A stretch of 64,000 nt of DNA, taken from the NCBI GenBank assembly GCA_023460085.1, contig JAEWRI010000023.1, positions 1-64,000 of the forward strand. The letters run 5' to 3'. Each line of letters opens with the position of its first letter. Position 1 is the first letter of the stretch. Below, one piece after another: positions 33,095 to 41,532 of this stretch. The position numbers were made by a program, and so were the translations under genes. The notes under the pieces were generated by a model. It ran no database searches. It was not told the origin of the DNA and saw nothing but the letters and a program-made list of their open reading frames with translations. This DNA is from Bacillota bacterium. Lineage in GTDB: Bacteria; Bacillota; Clostridia; Christensenellales; SZUA-584.

Positions 33095-34158
33095 TATGGC
33101 TCTCCGCGCAGCCCGTCGCGCTTGGCGATCCAGACGTAGATTACGCCCGCGAAGAACGCGAGGCCGCCGTAGCCCACGGCGGGATAGAGGAAGCGCACCA
33201 TGTTGGAGAAGCCCAGCTGCCCCGCCAGCAGCGCAAGGCACGCCGCCGCGATGATGAAGTGACTCTTGCGCAGCCGCAGCGTCAGCCGCTCGGACAGCGC
33301 GTAGAGGTTGCCCACGGCGGTGGTGTATACCTCCGCCAGCAGTACGATGGCAAACGCAATGCGCAGCACGCCGGAGATCTGCCCTGCGGCTTCCACCATG
33401 GGCAGCTCCTTGCCGCCTACGGCCTGCGACTGCGTCAGCACGCAGAAGTAGATGGCCACGAGGCCGAGGCAAAGCCCCGCCGCGCCCAGAAGCGCGCCGC
33501 GCAGCAGTGTTTTGGGATTCGGCGTATGTGCACCCATCGCCGTCAGCACGCCGATGGAGATGACGATGTTGTACGAGGCATAGTTTACGGCGGACAGCAG
33601 CCAGTGCGGCGTCGCGCCGGGCAGCGACTGGGCGGCGGCGATGTCCTGAGGCGTTAGCGGATCGGACGCGAGGCTGTGGATGGATACGAACAGCACCGCG
33701 ACAATCAGGAACGGCACGACGTAGCCGATGGCGCGGATGACGCCGCGCGTGCCGGTGAGTACGGTGAGCAGCGTGACCACGGTCATGGCGATGGTGCCCC
33801 ACGCCGACGCGGCATTGAACTGCTCCGAGAATACCGCGCCCGCGCCTGCGATCATCGCGGAGAGCCCGCCGAAGAGGAACACGGTGATGATGATGTCGAT
33901 GAAGCTGCCGAGCAGCGGTCCGTTGGTGAAGCGCACGATGGCGACGTGCGAGGGCGCCTGCAGGCTGCGGCCCAGCCTCAGTATGGACCAGCCGATGAAG
34001 AAGAACAGCACCGTGGAGACGAGGATACCCCACAGGCCGTTAAGGCCGTACGCGTCGAAGAAGCGCAGCACCTCCTGACCGGACGCGAAACCCGCGCCTA
34101 CTACCGTGCCGATGTACGCCGACGCGATCTGAAATACGCTGAAACCCTTCTTCTCCAT
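33094..34158 (-). CDS. YkvI-family membrane transporter
   Basis: 354 residues, about ten membrane helices. The N-terminal pattern AYIGTVVGAGFASGQEVLRFF is typical of YkvI-like proteins in the APC superfamily. The substrate is unknown. Its gene is the first of a two-gene unit with the M15 peptidase. Confidence 0.85.
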   Translation of the reverse strand: MEKKGFSVFQIASAYIGTVVGAGFASGQEVLRFFDAYGLNGLWGILVSTVLFFFIGWSILRLGRSLQAPSHVAIVRFTNGPLLGSFIDIIITVFLFGGLSAMIAGAGAVFSEQFNAASAWGTIAMTVVTLLTVLTGTRGVIRAIGYVVPFLIVAVLFVSIHSLASDPLTPQDIAAAQSLPGATPHWLLSAVNYASYNIVISIGVLTAMGAHTPNPKTLLRGALLGAAGLCLGLVAIYFCVLTQSQAVGGKELPMVEAAGQISGVLRIAFAIVLLAEVYTTAVGNLYALSERLTLRLRKSHFIIAAACLALLAGQLGFSNMVRFLYPAVGYGGLAFFAGVIYVWIAKRDGLRGEP

Positions 34159-34269
34159 GGCACCCCGTCCCGGCTTTTTATACTATACTATGACGGTGCG
34201 CGGGCGAATATGGCGGCGTCCGGTGTACACGGGGAATTCGTCGTGGTACAATCGGAGCAGAGGTGTGCA

Positions 34270-34710
34270 ATGGAGCTGAAGACATTTGGCGTCAAACAGG
34301 GCGGGCTGAAGTATTTCGACCGGGAGGGGGCTTACGTCGTCGCGGTGAAGGACGGCAGGCTGGCCGCGGTAGAGGTGCGCGGCAAAGGCTGCTTTCTGCC
34401 GGGCGGGGGGATCATCGGCGCGGAAACCCACGCGCAGTGCATCGCGCGCGAATGTCTGGAGGAAACGGGCTGCGGCGTGCGCGTCGGGCGGTACATCGGC
34501 AGCGCGCAGGAGTACAAGGAAAACGAGGTGTACGGCCATTTCCACCCCATACAGCATTTTTACGAGGGCGAGCTGTTGAATCAGGTGAAGCTGCCCATCG
34601 AGGCGGATCATACGCTGCGGTATATTCCGCTGGAGAATGTGAAGACGCCGCTGTTTCTGCCGCTGCAGATCTGGGCGGTGCGACGTCTGCTGGACAGTGG
34701 GACAAGATAG
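34270..34710 (+). CDS. NUDIX hydrolase
   Basis: 146 residues. The Nudix box is complete (GGIIGAETHAQCIARECLEE then TGC), giving metal-dependent hydrolysis of a nucleoside diphosphate linked to another group. The ATG at 34270 follows AGAGG. A TACAAT lies 18 bases before that. A terminator closes the gene at 34737. The substrate is not predictable. Confidence 0.92.
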   Translation: MELKTFGVKQGGLKYFDREGAYVVAVKDGRLAAVEVRGKGCFLPGGGIIGAETHAQCIARECLEETGCGVRVGRYIGSAQEYKENEVYGHFHPIQHFYEGELLNQVKLPIEADHTLRYIPLENVKTPLFLPLQIWAVRRLLDSGTR

Positions 34711-34736
34711 AATAACCGGCATAAATATAAATCGTG

Positions 34737-34760
34737 CTCCGCAGCATTGCGGAGTTTTTT
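34737..34760 (+). terminator. Terminator of NUDIX gene
   Basis: CTCCGCA-GCAT-TGCGGAG followed by T6. Confidence 0.85.
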
Positions 34761-34781
34761 GTTGCAAACGCAACATACAAT
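34761..34781 (+). promoter_or_regulatory. hcp promoter region with palindrome
   Basis: GTTGC-AAAC-GCAAC is a perfect five-base dyad with a four-base spacer, immediately before TACAAT (34776-34781). It occupies the -35 to -10 interval of the presumed hcp promoter. Crp/Fnr-family regulators such as HcpR bind short dyads with four-base spacers, but the half site does not exactly match a consensus I know. Confidence 0.5.
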
Positions 34782-34835
34782 TACGCCATGATACGGTATG
34801 CTGACTCCATCAAACGAGTTTTGGAGGAGATGGAA

Positions 34836-36392
34836 ATGTCCAATATGTTTTGCTTTCAATGCGAGCAGGCGGCGGGCGGCAAGGGCTGCACGATAGGCGG
34901 CGTCTGCGGCAAGAAGGCCCCCACTTCGAATTTCCAGGACGCGCTGACGGGCGCATTGGTCGGGCTGGCACGGGCGGCGCAGGGCAAGCCTGCGGACGAG
35001 GCGGTGTCGCAGGTGGTGCTGGAAGGGCTGTTTACCACGGTCACCAATGTCAGCTTCGACGACGAGGCCATTCAGGCGCAGACGGAGAAGACGCGGCGGC
35101 TGCGGGAGAAGCTGGACGCAGACGCGCGGGAAATGGATATGGGGGAGTTGTGGGGCGCGGACGAGGATGTGCGCTCCTTAAAGTCGCTCGTGCTGTTCGG
35201 CATCCGCGGCATGGCGGCATACGCCTACCACGCGCGCGTGCTGGGCTTCCGCGACGCGGAGGTGGACGCTTTTCTGCTGAAGGCGCTGCGCGCGCTGGGC
35301 GAGGAAGCGGGCGCGGACGCGCTGCTGGCGCTTGTGCTGGAGACGGGCCGCGTGAACCTTGCGTGCATGGCGCTGCTGGACAAGGCCAATACCGAAACCT
35401 ACGGTACACCCGCGCCCACCAAGGTGCCGATGACCATCGAGGCGGGGCCGTTCATCGTGGTGTCGGGCCACGACCTGTACGATCTGCACCGGCTGCTGGA
35501 GCAGACGGCGGGCAAGGGCGTCAACGTGTACACGCACGGAGAGATGCTGCCCGCACACGCGTACCCGAAGCTGAAAGCCTACCCACAGCTGAAAGGCAAC
35601 TTCGGCACGGCCTGGCAGAACCAGCAGAAGGAGTTCGCGGACATCCCCGGGCCGGTGCTGTTCACCACCAACTGCATCATGCCCGTGAAGGAAAGCTACG
35701 CCGACCGCATCTTTACGACGGAGGTGGTGGCGTACCCCGGCATGGTACACATCGGCGAGAAAAAGGACTTCACGCCGGTCATCGAGAAGGCGCTCATTCT
35801 GGGAGGTTACGCCGAGGAGCATCGCATGACGGGCATCAACGGCGGCGATACCCTGACCACGGGCTTTGGGCACGGCACAGTGCTCTCCGTAGCGGACAAG
35901 GTGGTGGACGCGGTGAAGTCGGGCGCGCTGCGGCACATCTTCCTCGTGGGCGGCTGCGACGGCGCGAAACCGGGGCGCAACTATTACACCGAGTTTGTGC
36001 GCCAGACGCCCGCCGATACGGCGGTGCTGACGCTCGCGTGCGGCAAATACCGCTTCAACGACATGGATCTCGGCACGGTGGCAGGGCTGCCGCGCATCAT
36101 GGACATGGGTCAGTGCAACGACGCGTACAGCGCCATCCGCGTGGCGTCGGCGCTGGCGGAGGTCTTCGGCTGCGGCGTCAACGATCTGCCGCTGTCGCTG
36201 GTGCTGTCGTGGTACGAGCAGAAGGCGGTCTGCATACTGCTGACCCTGCTCGCGCTGGGCATCAAAAACATACTCATCGGGCCTTCGCTGCCCGCGTTCC
36301 TGTCGCCGAACGTGCTGACAGCGCTCGTGGAGCAGTACGGCCTCACGCCCATCTCCACGCCGGAAGCGGATCTGGAGAGGCTGCTGGGATAG
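34836..36392 (+). CDS. hcp: Hydroxylamine reductase / hybrid-cluster protein
   Basis: 518 residues. Hcp contains a 4Fe-4S cluster and the hybrid 4Fe-2S-2O cluster. It reduces nitric oxide or hydroxylamine and protects anaerobes from nitrosative stress. The N-terminal MFCFQCEQAAGGKGCTIGGV has CX2CX8CX5C as in the Desulfovibrio-type protein. Later cluster ligands include VSGHDLYD, HGEMLPAH, TTNCIMP, VGGCDGAKPGR and LACGKYRFN. The ATG at 34836 follows GGAGGAGA by about five bases; the frame opens 34 codons earlier without support. Confidence 0.96.
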   Translation: MSNMFCFQCEQAAGGKGCTIGGVCGKKAPTSNFQDALTGALVGLARAAQGKPADEAVSQVVLEGLFTTVTNVSFDDEAIQAQTEKTRRLREKLDADAREMDMGELWGADEDVRSLKSLVLFGIRGMAAYAYHARVLGFRDAEVDAFLLKALRALGEEAGADALLALVLETGRVNLACMALLDKANTETYGTPAPTKVPMTIEAGPFIVVSGHDLYDLHRLLEQTAGKGVNVYTHGEMLPAHAYPKLKAYPQLKGNFGTAWQNQQKEFADIPGPVLFTTNCIMPVKESYADRIFTTEVVAYPGMVHIGEKKDFTPVIEKALILGGYAEEHRMTGINGGDTLTTGFGHGTVLSVADKVVDAVKSGALRHIFLVGGCDGAKPGRNYYTEFVRQTPADTAVLTLACGKYRFNDMDLGTVAGLPRIMDMGQCNDAYSAIRVASALAEVFGCGVNDLPLSLVLSWYEQKAVCILLTLLALGIKNILIGPSLPAFLSPNVLTALVEQYGLTPISTPEADLERLLG

Positions 36393-36584
36393 GCCCATTC
36401 ATGCGTTTGTGACGGAGATTGGGGAGATAGATAGAAGAGGGGGCTGTCCCAAAAGGGCAGCCCTCTTCCGGCAGCGAGCCGGACTGAGGAAAAATGCCGC
36501 AAATGTCATCTGAGCTCAAACCGGCTTGAGCGCGAAAGCACTCCGCGCCTTTAGAACATCACCGAAAAGGTTCAGGTCATATAA
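36393..36584. other. Non-coding stretch after hcp
   Basis: Contains an imperfect hairpin at 36436-36469 (AAGAGGGGGCTG against CAGCCCTCTT) that may end hcp transcription although it has no T run. Beyond it I see no gene before the repeat element. Confidence 0.4.
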
Positions 36585-36726
36585 GCCTCCCTTGCCTAAA
36601 GGGAGGGGGACCGCCATAGGCGGTGGAGGGATTTATGCAGCGCTCAGTGAAAAGCGAATATCCCCCAGTCCGGGTACTAAATCACAGATTTAGTATCCGG
36701 ACAGCCCCCCTTTAGGCAAGGGAGGC
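36585..36726. mobile_element. MITE-like element with terminal inverted repeats
   Basis: The ends GCCTCCCTTGCCTAAAGG(G) and its reverse complement at 36705-36726 form 22-base terminal inverted repeats with about one mismatch. An inner hairpin (CTAAATC-ACA-GATTTAG) lies near the right end. It is about 140 bases long and has no coding capacity. No target-site duplication is obvious. Similar short elements with these purine-rich ends are common in clostridial genomes. Confidence 0.7.
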
Positions 36727-36738
36727 CTGTTCACACGG

Positions 36739-37551
36739 TCATACCGCGAAGTCTTTTTTGCGGTAGACGGCGTAGGTGACGCCCGCGCAGACCGCCATGA
36801 CGGCGAGGCAGATTAGGGCATTGACGGCGTCGATGCCGTCCACCACGAGTTTGTTGGGGATGAAGTAGTTGATGGGCGATATCCACTTCAGGAAGTCCAG
36901 CACGCCAATCATCGCGGGAATGCTGCCAAGGATGTACAGCAGAAAGAACATGCCTACCGCCAGCGACGCTGCGTGCCGGGCCTTCTTTAGGAACACGGAT
37001 ACCGCGAAGCCGATAAACAGGTATGTGAACCCGGCAATCATCGTGCCTGCCAGCACCGTCTTCATCGGCGTGACGAGATCGATCAGCGCCAGCTCCTCCG
37101 GCTTCACGCCGAACCCCGCGAGCACCGAAGCGATGCCCAGCGCGGCGAAAAACACCAGATAAGACACGCACGCCGTAGCGAGCTTGGCGGACACGATCTG
37201 CGTGCGCTTGCGCGGCTGCGCATAAAGGAACTCAATCGTGCCCTCGCCCTCTTCGCGCGAAAGCGCGGTGAATCCCAGCGTCGCGCCGTAGATGCAGGCG
37301 GTCATCGCGACGAACTGGAACATGTACGCGAAGTACTGCGGCAACTCACGGATGTCCTGATCTTCCATGTGCAGCGCCGCAACCAGCTCCTCCGGCAGCG
37401 AAGCCAGCTTGGCGTTCATCAGCGCCAGCATATCGGATTGCATCATGCTGGGATACAGCGCTGTAATCAGGGCGGAAACCGCAGCTGTCACGCAGGCCCA
37501 GATGAGCAGCGACTTAAAATTTCGCCTGAAGTCCATCTTGAACTGATTCAT
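36739..37551 (-). CDS. ABC-2 type permease, cassette 1
   Basis: 270 residues with six hydrophobic segments. The long loop between helices 1 and 2 contains RELPQYFAYMFQF, followed by LSREEGEGTIEFLYAQP. It is paralogous to the permease at 38537 (shared SPIN(Y/W)F(I/V)P, YR(K/R)KDF end). The ATG at 37551 overlaps the ATPase stop by four bases. It exports an unknown substrate with the ATPase at 37548. Confidence 0.88.
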   Translation of the reverse strand: MNQFKMDFRRNFKSLLIWACVTAAVSALITALYPSMMQSDMLALMNAKLASLPEELVAALHMEDQDIRELPQYFAYMFQFVAMTACIYGATLGFTALSREEGEGTIEFLYAQPRKRTQIVSAKLATACVSYLVFFAALGIASVLAGFGVKPEELALIDLVTPMKTVLAGTMIAGFTYLFIGFAVSVFLKKARHAASLAVGMFFLLYILGSIPAMIGVLDFLKWISPINYFIPNKLVVDGIDAVNALICLAVMAVCAGVTYAVYRKKDFAV

Positions 37552-38426
37552 TTCCGCACCTCCGTATTGTAGTAGGACATGAATATGTCCGAGAGCTTTT
37601 CGTCCTCCACGAGGAAATCCTTCGCGTCCATGGCGGAGAGCAGCGAGAGCAGCGCGCGCATGTCCGCCGATTTCCACGTGAACACCACGCTGTTCTCCGT
37701 CCGGGAGACCACCTTGATATCCGTGCCGGGGTTCTCCGGCAGGCTGCCGCCGGTAACCGTTACCTTCTTACCCTGCGCCGCGGCCATTTCCCGAATCTCG
37801 CGGATGTCTACTATTTTTCCCTCGCGGATAATCGCCACGCGGTCGCACAGCGACTGCACCTCGTCGAGGTTGTGGCTGGAGAGAAACACCGTGCAGCCCT
37901 TGGCCTGCTGCTCCCGCAGTGCGGTAAAGAGCGTCTGCCGCATCAGCGGATCGAGCCCGTTCGTCGGCTCGTCGAGTATCAGCAGCTTCGGGCGGCTCTG
38001 CATCGCGGCGGCCAGAGCCACCTTCTTTTTGTTACCGGAGGAAAGCTGACCTACCTTCTTCTTTGTCTCCAGCTCGAAGCGGTCTATCCACTCCTGCGTA
38101 TCCGCGCCGCCCTTGTGGAAGCGCGCCGCGTAGTCCAGCAGATCGCGCACGGTGAGATCCTCGTAGAAGCGGATCTCGCTGGGTACGTATCCTGTCTGCG
38201 CTTTAATGCGTTCCGAAGCGGACACGCAGTCCAGCCCCAGCACCTGCGCGCTGCCCCCGGAGGGGAATATGAAGTTCAGCAGTGTCTTAATCGTCGTCGA
38301 TTTCCCCGCGCCGTTGGGGCCGATGAAGCCGTATATCTCCCCTTCGCTGACGGAGATACTCACATCGTCTATGCCGCGGTTCTTTCCGTAAGCCTTGGTC
38401 AGCCCTTTTGTTTCAATCACAGTCAA
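37548..38426 (-). CDS. ABC transporter ATPase, cassette 1
   Basis: 292 residues. Walker A GPNGAGKSTT, signature LSSGNKKKV, Walker B LLILDEPTNGLDP, and SSHNLDEVQSLCDR. The start is a TTG six bases after AGGAGGGG; a GTG six bases later is the alternative. The paralogous ATPase at 39360 has the same TTG start context, which supports it. It belongs to the bacitracin/lantibiotic-exporter-like group, but no substrate can be assigned. Confidence 0.92.
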   Translation of the reverse strand: MTVIETKGLTKAYGKNRGIDDVSISVSEGEIYGFIGPNGAGKSTTIKTLLNFIFPSGGSAQVLGLDCVSASERIKAQTGYVPSEIRFYEDLTVRDLLDYAARFHKGGADTQEWIDRFELETKKKVGQLSSGNKKKVALAAAMQSRPKLLILDEPTNGLDPLMRQTLFTALREQQAKGCTVFLSSHNLDEVQSLCDRVAIIREGKIVDIREIREMAAAQGKKVTVTGGSLPENPGTDIKVVSRTENSVVFTWKSADMRALLSLLSAMDAKDFLVEDEKLSDIFMSYYNTEVRK

Positions 38427-38438
38427 TGTAATCCCCTC

Positions 38439-38482
38439 CTAATACTTTTTAAACAGTATAAATGTTTACAACTTTTCAGCGT
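38439..38482 (-). pseudogene. Vestigial 3' end of the membrane gene
   Basis: On the minus strand the sequence from ACGCTGAAAAGTTGT to the ATTAGG ribosome-binding region matches the tail of the intact gene at 40233-40274 with small differences and a two-base insertion that breaks the frame. It sits in the same position, just before the ATPase. It is therefore a scar of tandem duplication of the cassette. Confidence 0.7.
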
Positions 38483-38536
38483 ATCTCGTCTTAAAATCCA
38501 TGGCTTCTGTGCGGGCTTCACGTCTTGATAGTATCC

Positions 38537-39346
38537 TCATGCGAGGAAGTCCTTTCTTCGATAGGCTGAGAATGCGGTTGCGGTGCATGCAGCGTACAAA
38601 ATAAAGCAGAAGAACACCTTTAATCCACTTATACCATTCATAATCACGTCACGAGGCACGAACCAATTAATTGGTGAGACCCATATAAGAAACGGGACAA
38701 CGCCTAGCGCCGATATAAACCCCATTATGTATGTACCGAAGAAAAGCCCGACAGCAAGTGAACCCGCGTTCCTGGCGCTCTGAAGGAACGCAGACAGTGC
38801 AAACCCAAGGAACAGGTATGCGTATCCCGCAATCATTCCGCCCAGCAGCACTGTCTCGCTCTGCTGTATCAAGTCGGCGAGCGGCAGATCAGCAGGCCGC
38901 ACTATTATACAGATTGCCATGCCCGCCAAGCCGACAACAACGAAAAATACGAGGTATTGCGTACAAACTGCCGCAAGTTTCATAACAGCTATACGCGCGC
39001 GCGTCACTGGTTTTGCGAACAGGAACTCTATTGTTCCCTCACTTTCTTCGCGGGAAAGCGCACTCGCTCCGAGCAGTGCCCCCCATATGCACTGCGCCAT
39101 CAGCACGAACTGGTACATGTTGGCGAAGTACTGGGGAAGCTGCCTGATATCCTGACCCGACACATGAAACATATCCACAAGTTCCTTGGGCAGCATCGCT
39201 ATCTTTGCGTTCATCATATCCATGAAATCCGACCTCATCATCGCCGGGTACATTGCTATGATAAGGGAGAGGGTGAAGCCTGTCGTAAACGTCCAAATGA
39301 GTAATGCTTTGAGTCCCCTTCTCAATTCCATCTTATATATGTTCAT
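38537..39346 (-). CDS. ABC-2 type permease, cassette 2
   Basis: 269 residues, paralogue of the permease at 36739 with the same loop pattern (RQLPQYFANMYQF, LSREESEGTIEFLFAKP) and six hydrophobic segments. The ATG at 39346 follows AGGAG; the 13 upstream codons of the frame lie in the spacer. The DNA is noticeably more AT-rich than cassette 1, so the copies have diverged or one was acquired. Confidence 0.88.
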   Translation of the reverse strand: MNIYKMELRRGLKALLIWTFTTGFTLSLIIAMYPAMMRSDFMDMMNAKIAMLPKELVDMFHVSGQDIRQLPQYFANMYQFVLMAQCIWGALLGASALSREESEGTIEFLFAKPVTRARIAVMKLAAVCTQYLVFFVVVGLAGMAICIIVRPADLPLADLIQQSETVLLGGMIAGYAYLFLGFALSAFLQSARNAGSLAVGLFFGTYIMGFISALGVVPFLIWVSPINWFVPRDVIMNGISGLKVFFCFILYAACTATAFSAYRRKDFLA

Positions 39347-39359
39347 AACGCTCCTATCT

Positions 39360-40220
39360 TCAGCGGTAGTAGGACATGAACACATCTGAGATATTCACAT
39401 CCTCTACGAGAAAATCGTGCAAATCCATGCCCGCAATCATCATAGCGAGCTTTTTCATATCACCTGTATATGTGAACACCGCCTCGCCCCTGCTCCGAGA
39501 GACGGGCGTTATCGCCTCGCCTTTTACATCTGGCATGTTCGCCCCGCGCAATGTTACCTTCCTTACCTGCTTCAACCCGTGTACATCGCGCACATCCACA
39601 ATTTGTCCTTCACGGATTATAGCGGCGCGTGAGCAAAGTGACTGAACCTCGTCAAGGTTATGGCTCGACAGGAACACCGACGCGCCTTTTTCGTGCGATT
39701 CTTGGAGCACCTCAAACAGCACGCTGCGCATAAGCGGATCGAGTCCGCTTGTAGGTTCATCCAGTATGAGCAGCCTCGGACGCGGGGACAGTGCAGCAAC
39801 AAGCGCCGCCTTCTTTTTATTGCCCGATGAGAGCGAGCCCATCTTCTTGTTTGGCTCAAGACAAAATTTTTCAATAAGCTGCGTCGTATATTCTCTGTCC
39901 GCGTTTTCATAGAAGCTGTCCGAATATACAAGCATCTGCGCTATGGTAAGATCTTTGTAGAAATTGACTTCGGCGGGCACGTAACAAACTTTACGCTTGA
40001 TCAGGTGTGAATCCCTGACGCAGTCCATTCCGAGTAGCTTTGCGCTGCCCGATGTCGGGAACAGGAAACCCAGCAGCAGCCTTATCATCGTCGATTTCCC
40101 CGCGCCGTTGGGGCCGATGAAGCCGTATATCTCCCCTTCACTCACGGAGATGCTGATGCCTTCAATGCCCCGGTTTTTGCCGTAGTACTTGGTCAGGCCC
40201 TTGGTTTCAATGGCAGTCAA
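39360..40220 (-). CDS. ABC transporter ATPase, cassette 2
   Basis: 286 residues. Walker A GPNGAGKSTM, signature LSSGNKKKA, Walker B LLILDEPTSGLDP, SSHNLDEVQSL. The N-terminal segment ETKGLTK-YGKNRGI is shared with cassette 1. The start is TTG about six bases after AGGAGGG. It is the first ATPase after the HTH regulator and membrane gene. Confidence 0.92.
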   Translation of the reverse strand: MTAIETKGLTKYYGKNRGIEGISISVSEGEIYGFIGPNGAGKSTMIRLLLGFLFPTSGSAKLLGMDCVRDSHLIKRKVCYVPAEVNFYKDLTIAQMLVYSDSFYENADREYTTQLIEKFCLEPNKKMGSLSSGNKKKAALVAALSPRPRLLILDEPTSGLDPLMRSVLFEVLQESHEKGASVFLSSHNLDEVQSLCSRAAIIREGQIVDVRDVHGLKQVRKVTLRGANMPDVKGEAITPVSRSRGEAVFTYTGDMKKLAMMIAGMDLHDFLVEDVNISDVFMSYYR

Positions 40221-40232
40221 TGCGATCCCTCC

Positions 40233-40637
40233 TCAATATTTTTTATATAGTATAAAAGTGGACAACTTCAGCGTACCCCATATCAAGCCCATATAGCAGA
40301 ATGTAATCAGTACCGCCCAATTTGTAATCAAGCTCACCAGTATCAGCACGAACGGCGAGAGCGTGACCGCTGCAAATCCCGTAATGGCCATCGCCTTTTG
40401 CAGCACCATCCGTTCAAGCTCATCGCTTGCCGCGTCGTTGTCCTTTTTCAGCCAGCGGTACATCACCCACATTGCAAAAGGAAGCACCACAAACCCGATG
40501 CAGCCCACTGTGCGCAATAATGATCGCCATGCCGGGTGGGGAAGGTAATCTCCTATAACGAACAGCGCAGCCATCACAAATTCTCCTATCGCGATGATAT
40601 AGATCAGGTATAACTTTCTGAGATTATTTCGCTTCAT
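40233..40637 (-). CDS. Small four-helix membrane protein (DUF2178-like)
   Basis: 134 residues with four hydrophobic segments and a charged middle (KKDNDAASDELERMVLQKAMAITG), a pattern seen in small membrane proteins linked to HTH regulators and ABC exporters. The ATG at 40637 overlaps the regulator gene by 14 bases. A vestige of its 3' end occurs at 38439-38482. Confidence 0.75.
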   Translation of the reverse strand: MKRNNLRKLYLIYIIAIGEFVMAALFVIGDYLPHPAWRSLLRTVGCIGFVVLPFAMWVMYRWLKKDNDAASDELERMVLQKAMAITGFAAVTLSPFVLILVSLITNWAVLITFCYMGLIWGTLKLSTFILYKKY

Positions 40638-40839
40638 CTTCCTCACCATCCTCAAAGATAAATATTTCCTCAATCGCCCGGTCGAATACCTTGGAGAGCG
40701 CGTGCGCGAGGCCGATGGACGGGTCGTATTTGCCCGTTTCGATGGCGTTGATGGCCTGCCGCGATACGCCTGTCCGTGCCGCCAGTTCTGCCTGTGTCAG
40801 CTCCATTGCCTCGCGCATCACGCGTACGCGGTTTTTCAT
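40624..40839 (-). CDS. Small HTH transcriptional regulator (XRE/YozG type)
   Basis: 71 residues, almost entirely a helix-turn-helix domain: MREAMELTQAELAARTGVS followed by RQAINAIETGKYDPS, then a C-terminal tail rich in acidic residues. It is the first gene of the six-gene minus-strand unit and probably controls its own promoter (see 40857-40918). Confidence 0.9.
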   Translation of the reverse strand: MKNRVRVMREAMELTQAELAARTGVSRQAINAIETGKYDPSIGLAHALSKVFDRAIEEIFIFEDGEEDEAK

Positions 40840-40856
40840 GGCTGTCGCCTCTCTTG

Positions 40857-40918
40857 TGTAAGGTTTACTTTACATACAGCATAGCAATTATATCGGCGGT
40901 TGTCAAGTATACCTTACA
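40857..40918 (-). promoter_or_regulatory. Promoter flanked by inverted operator repeats
   Basis: On the minus strand TTGACA, a 17-base spacer and TATGCT form a near-consensus promoter. It is bracketed by inverted 14-base repeats: TGTAAGGTTTACTT (plus strand 40857-40870) and AAGTATACCTTACA (40905-40918), complementary at 13 of 14 positions. One repeat overlaps the -35 and the other the transcription start. This arrangement suits autorepression by the HTH protein. Confidence 0.75.
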
Positions 40919-40947
40919 TCTGACGGTAAAAATTTTGGCGGAAATCG

Positions 40948-41523
40948 TCACGCGCGCGCATTGTAATAGACTTCCACCGCCACGGTGGTGGAGGCCGTTA
41001 CCAGCAGCCGCGCATATTTCATTACCGGGGTGAGAGAGGTCAGGTTGTTGTTGCCCGCGATGACGGTGGTAGGCCCGGCGATGGTGATGTAATAATCGTT
41101 GGAATCCGTCGGCGCGGCCTGTAGTGTGACGCCAATGGAGGAAGATGCACTTTTGTTGCGAATGAAGAAGCTGTTCTGGCGGTACGGCCCCACCTCCTTG
41201 GTCATCAGATAATTGCTGCCGGATACCACATTGGTGGAGACATCGTCCTCAATGAAGTTGCAGCTGTACACCTGTACCGAATCCTGCGCACCTGAGAGGT
41301 TGCGGATATCGAGGTCGCTGGCAGAGACGAGTACCGAATCTGTCGCGGCGGAAAGAGGGCGAATATCGAGATCGGTAGCCGTTACGGGTACCCCGCCGAG
41401 GGGGGAGAGAATAAGCCTGCCGTCTGTATCGACGGCAATGTCATAAACGGTAGTGTCGTTATAGAGCCCGGATATCAGCGTCTTAAGCTCGCTGGCAGTG
41501 TCATTGAATACGAGATAGTTCAT
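40948..41523 (-). CDS. DUF6385-like protein A
   Basis: 191 residues, no signal peptide. It contains two repeats of the type DLDIRPLSAATDSVLV and DLDIRNLSGAQDSVQV, followed by a beta-rich C-terminal domain ending VKYARLLVTAST-like and VEVYYNARA. I recall this layout from DUF6385 proteins of spore-forming Bacillota; that assignment is not verified. It is a paralogue of the next gene upstream and lies ten bases from it, so the two are co-transcribed. Confidence 0.75.
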   Translation of the reverse strand: MNYLVFNDTASELKTLISGLYNDTTVYDIAVDTDGRLILSPLGGVPVTATDLDIRPLSAATDSVLVSASDLDIRNLSGAQDSVQVYSCNFIEDDVSTNVVSGSNYLMTKEVGPYRQNSFFIRNKSASSSIGVTLQAAPTDSNDYYITIAGPTTVIAGNNNLTSLTPVMKYARLLVTASTTVAVEVYYNARA

Positions 41524-41532
41524 GATCCCTCC

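Noticed and set aside
32177..34033. A single 618-codon frame covering the M15 peptidase and part of the YkvI-like gene
   Set aside because: The N-terminal part is the wrong frame of the YkvI-like gene; the peptidase has its own signal peptide start at 33094.
34850..36412. A 520-codon plus-strand frame and a 406-codon minus-strand frame over hcp
   Set aside because: Both are compositional shadows; Hcp cysteine motifs are intact in the true frame.
36585..36726. CRISPR-like repeat
   Set aside because: Only a pair of inverted ends and one internal hairpin; no direct repeats with spacers.
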